A stretch of 7,322 bases of DNA from the NCBI GenBank assembly GCA_016875975.1, contig VGOF01000070.1, positions 1 through 7,322 on the forward strand, given 5' to 3'. The notes beneath the pieces are model-generated. The model was not told the origin of the DNA. It did not search any database and saw only the letters and a list, made by a program, of their open reading frames with translations. Of the stretch, positions 5,942 through 7,322 are shown one piece after another; position 1 is the stretch's first letter, and each line of letters begins with the position of its first letter. The translations under genes were made by a program, and so were the position numbers. The DNA comes from Chloroflexota bacterium (GTDB taxonomy: Bacteria; Chloroflexota; Dehalococcoidia; GIF9; UBA5629).

Positions 5942-7322
5942 CTATCTTCCTGACGAAGGCGGCCTGCCGGGAAGGCCTCTCACTATCGGTGCTCCAGTGA
6001 TGGTTATTTCCAGCACTACTTTTTCCCCCTCGTCAAGGCCCGACAACACTTCGGCGAACTGGAGGTTCTGCCTGCCGAGGGTAACCTTGCGCTTTTCGGT
6101 CTGACCTGTCGTCGCGTCTATAACGGTTACGAAGACACCCTGAGCGGTGCTGGTTATAGCCCGCAGTGGTACCAGTAGGACGTTCTCGGCAGTTTCTATG
6201 GCAATATCGGCTGTGGCGGTGAGGCCGCCCTTTAGCTCTACATCGGTGGGGTCAAGGTGGATGGTGACAGCAAATTTAACCACGTTTGACGTGCCTGCCT
6301 CACCGTAGGGAGAAATGAATGATACCCTGCCAGTAAATACTTTGTTGGGTATGGCATCTACGGTAATGGTGGCCTTTTGCCCGGTTTTTACTTTCAGGAT
6401 GTCGATTTCGTCAACCAGCCCCTCGAATTTGACAGCCGTTGTATCAACAACCTGGATGGTGCCCTTAGAGGAATAGTCCTGGGCGGACAGGACGTCGTTC
6501 TTTTTTACTCCCACGCTGACTACCGTGCCGTCAAAAGGCGCGAGTATGATTGTTTTCAGGAAGTCGTCCTGCTTGTTGCCCAGGTTTACCAGTGATTTCT
6601 CCAAGTCCACTTTGTACTGGTGCTCAGCTTTCAGGGAGAGGCCGTGCTGCAACACATAGTCGTTGCTTCCCAAAATGGCGTTGCACAGCGCCATTTGGTG
6701 CTGCGCAACACGTAGATTGCTTCTAAATTCCGGCGAATCGCTACCACCTTTTTCAATTGCGGCAAATGCTTTGTTAAGGCTATCGTCGGCGGCTTTGTAC
6801 AGATGCAGGCATATATTCTTGCCATAGACGACACCTACGTGGCGCTTTTCAATCAAGTTGACGCTGTTTAGAACTGCTTTGCCTATGTCTTTCATCTGGC
6901 CCGGGATGGTGGCAAATAAGGATTTGGCCTCGTCGTTTCTCCCTTTCGTGGTCAATGAGCGAACCTTCTCTATGTCTGTCTGGCATTGCTTGATTAGCTC
7001 AACCAGGTTTCGCAATTCCAGGATGAAGATTGCCGGGAACGGCTCGTCCATATAGAACAGGAGTGTCATTTCGCCCTGGTCGGCAAAAAGCTCTAAGCCG
7101 CCTAAGCCTGACTGTGGGTTGGTTATAGTGTCCTCGATTATTATTGCGCAGGCCTCCAGGTCAGCCTGTGCTACGTACAATTCAGATACGGCAGCGGCGT
7201 AATTCTTAGACTGAAACAGTTTATCTGCTCTGGAGAGCGCTTCTTGTGCCCAGGCAAACGCTATCAAGGCTGTGTGGTTGGGGTAGTAAAATGGATAACT
7301 GGTATCTGAATGGAGAGTATTT
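5942..7322 (-). CDS. HlyD/MacA-family adaptor, paralogue of the next gene, N-terminus outside window
   Basis: This is a second adaptor of the same transporter, cut by the right window edge. The frame is open for 459 codons to position 7321. A TTG at 7267 could be called as a start but is not credible, because residues before it (SYPFYY) align with RLPYTY of the neighbouring adaptor at about residue 118. The signal sequence and first lipoyl half should therefore lie beyond the window. Visible parts, numbered from the TTG, are a long helical region to about 237 (KLFQSKNYAAAV), the second lipoyl half (IILAPFDGTVVSV, 240-252), the beta-barrel (VDEIDILKVKTGQK, 285-298), conserved KFAVTIHLDPTDVELKGGL and a membrane-proximal domain, then a short Pro/Gly-rich tail. 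The barrel regions of the two paralogues are roughly 64% identical over 84 positions by hand count, while their helical regions show little similarity. Stop TAG is at 5942-5944. Confidence 0.9.
   Translation of the reverse strand, partial: NTLHSDTSYPFYYPNHTALIAFAWAQEALSRADKLFQSKNYAAAVSELYVAQADLEACAIIIEDTITNPQSGLGGLELFADQGEMTLLFYMDEPFPAIFILELRNLVELIKQCQTDIEKVRSLTTKGRNDEAKSLFATIPGQMKDIGKAVLNSVNLIEKRHVGVVYGKNICLHLYKAADDSLNKAFAAIEKGGSDSPEFRSNLRVAQHQMALCNAILGSNDYVLQHGLSLKAEHQYKVDLEKSLVNLGNKQDDFLKTIILAPFDGTVVSVGVKKNDVLSAQDYSSKGTIQVVDTTAVKFEGLVDEIDILKVKTGQKATITVDAIPNKVFTGRVSFISPYGEAGTSNVVKFAVTIHLDPTDVELKGGLTATADIAIETAENVLLVPLRAITSTAQGVFVTVIDATTGQTEKRKVTLGRQNLQFAEVLSGLDEGEKVVLEITITGAPIVRGLPGRPPSSGR

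Noticed and set aside
5526..6104. Plus-strand open frame of 192 residues across the joint of the two adaptors
   Set aside because: It lies antisense to conserved adaptor coding sequence and shows no family features.
7265..7267. TTG as the start of the upstream adaptor
   Set aside because: The frame stays open to the window edge, and residues before the TTG align with the paralogue. The real start should be beyond position 7322.

Overview
All the genes in this window lie on the minus strand, so transcription runs from high to low coordinates. Two units are visible. Base composition is roughly balanced, and genes are tightly packed with few strong Shine-Dalgarno sequences. The protein style and the REP-like intergenic repeat suggest an uncultured bacterium, perhaps Chloroflexota/Dehalococcoidia-like. 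That placement is an impression, not something the sequence proves.

Unit 1 (7322 to 2015) is a tripartite MacAB/YknXYZ-type ABC transporter. It begins with two tandem, paralogous HlyD/MacA-family adaptor genes. The first to be transcribed is cut by the right window edge, and the second is a complete lipoprotein of 566 residues. A 347-bp gap follows that holds a REP-like sequence and an array of about seven 18-bp tandem repeats. After the gap come the ATPase and the FtsX/MacB-type permease, which overlap by ATGA. The adaptors are much longer than ordinary MacA because a large helical region separates the two halves of the lipoyl/barrel-sandwich domain. Their C-terminal halves are closely related, while the helical regions have diverged strongly.

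Unit 2 (1989 to 1) is a compact purine-salvage operon. It holds hpt (hypoxanthine phosphoribosyltransferase) followed 7 bp later by ade (adenine deaminase, cut by the left window edge). Together the enzymes would convert adenine to hypoxanthine and then to IMP. A near-consensus sigma70-type promoter (TGGACA, 17 bp, TATAAT) lies directly before hpt. Its predicted start point falls on the first base of the hpt GTG codon, so the mRNA is probably leaderless.

The genes belong to known families. The points most worth a second look are the leaderless GTG promoter, the duplicated long adaptors with unequal divergence, and the REP-derived repeat array that splits the transporter operon. I saw no clearly new system.
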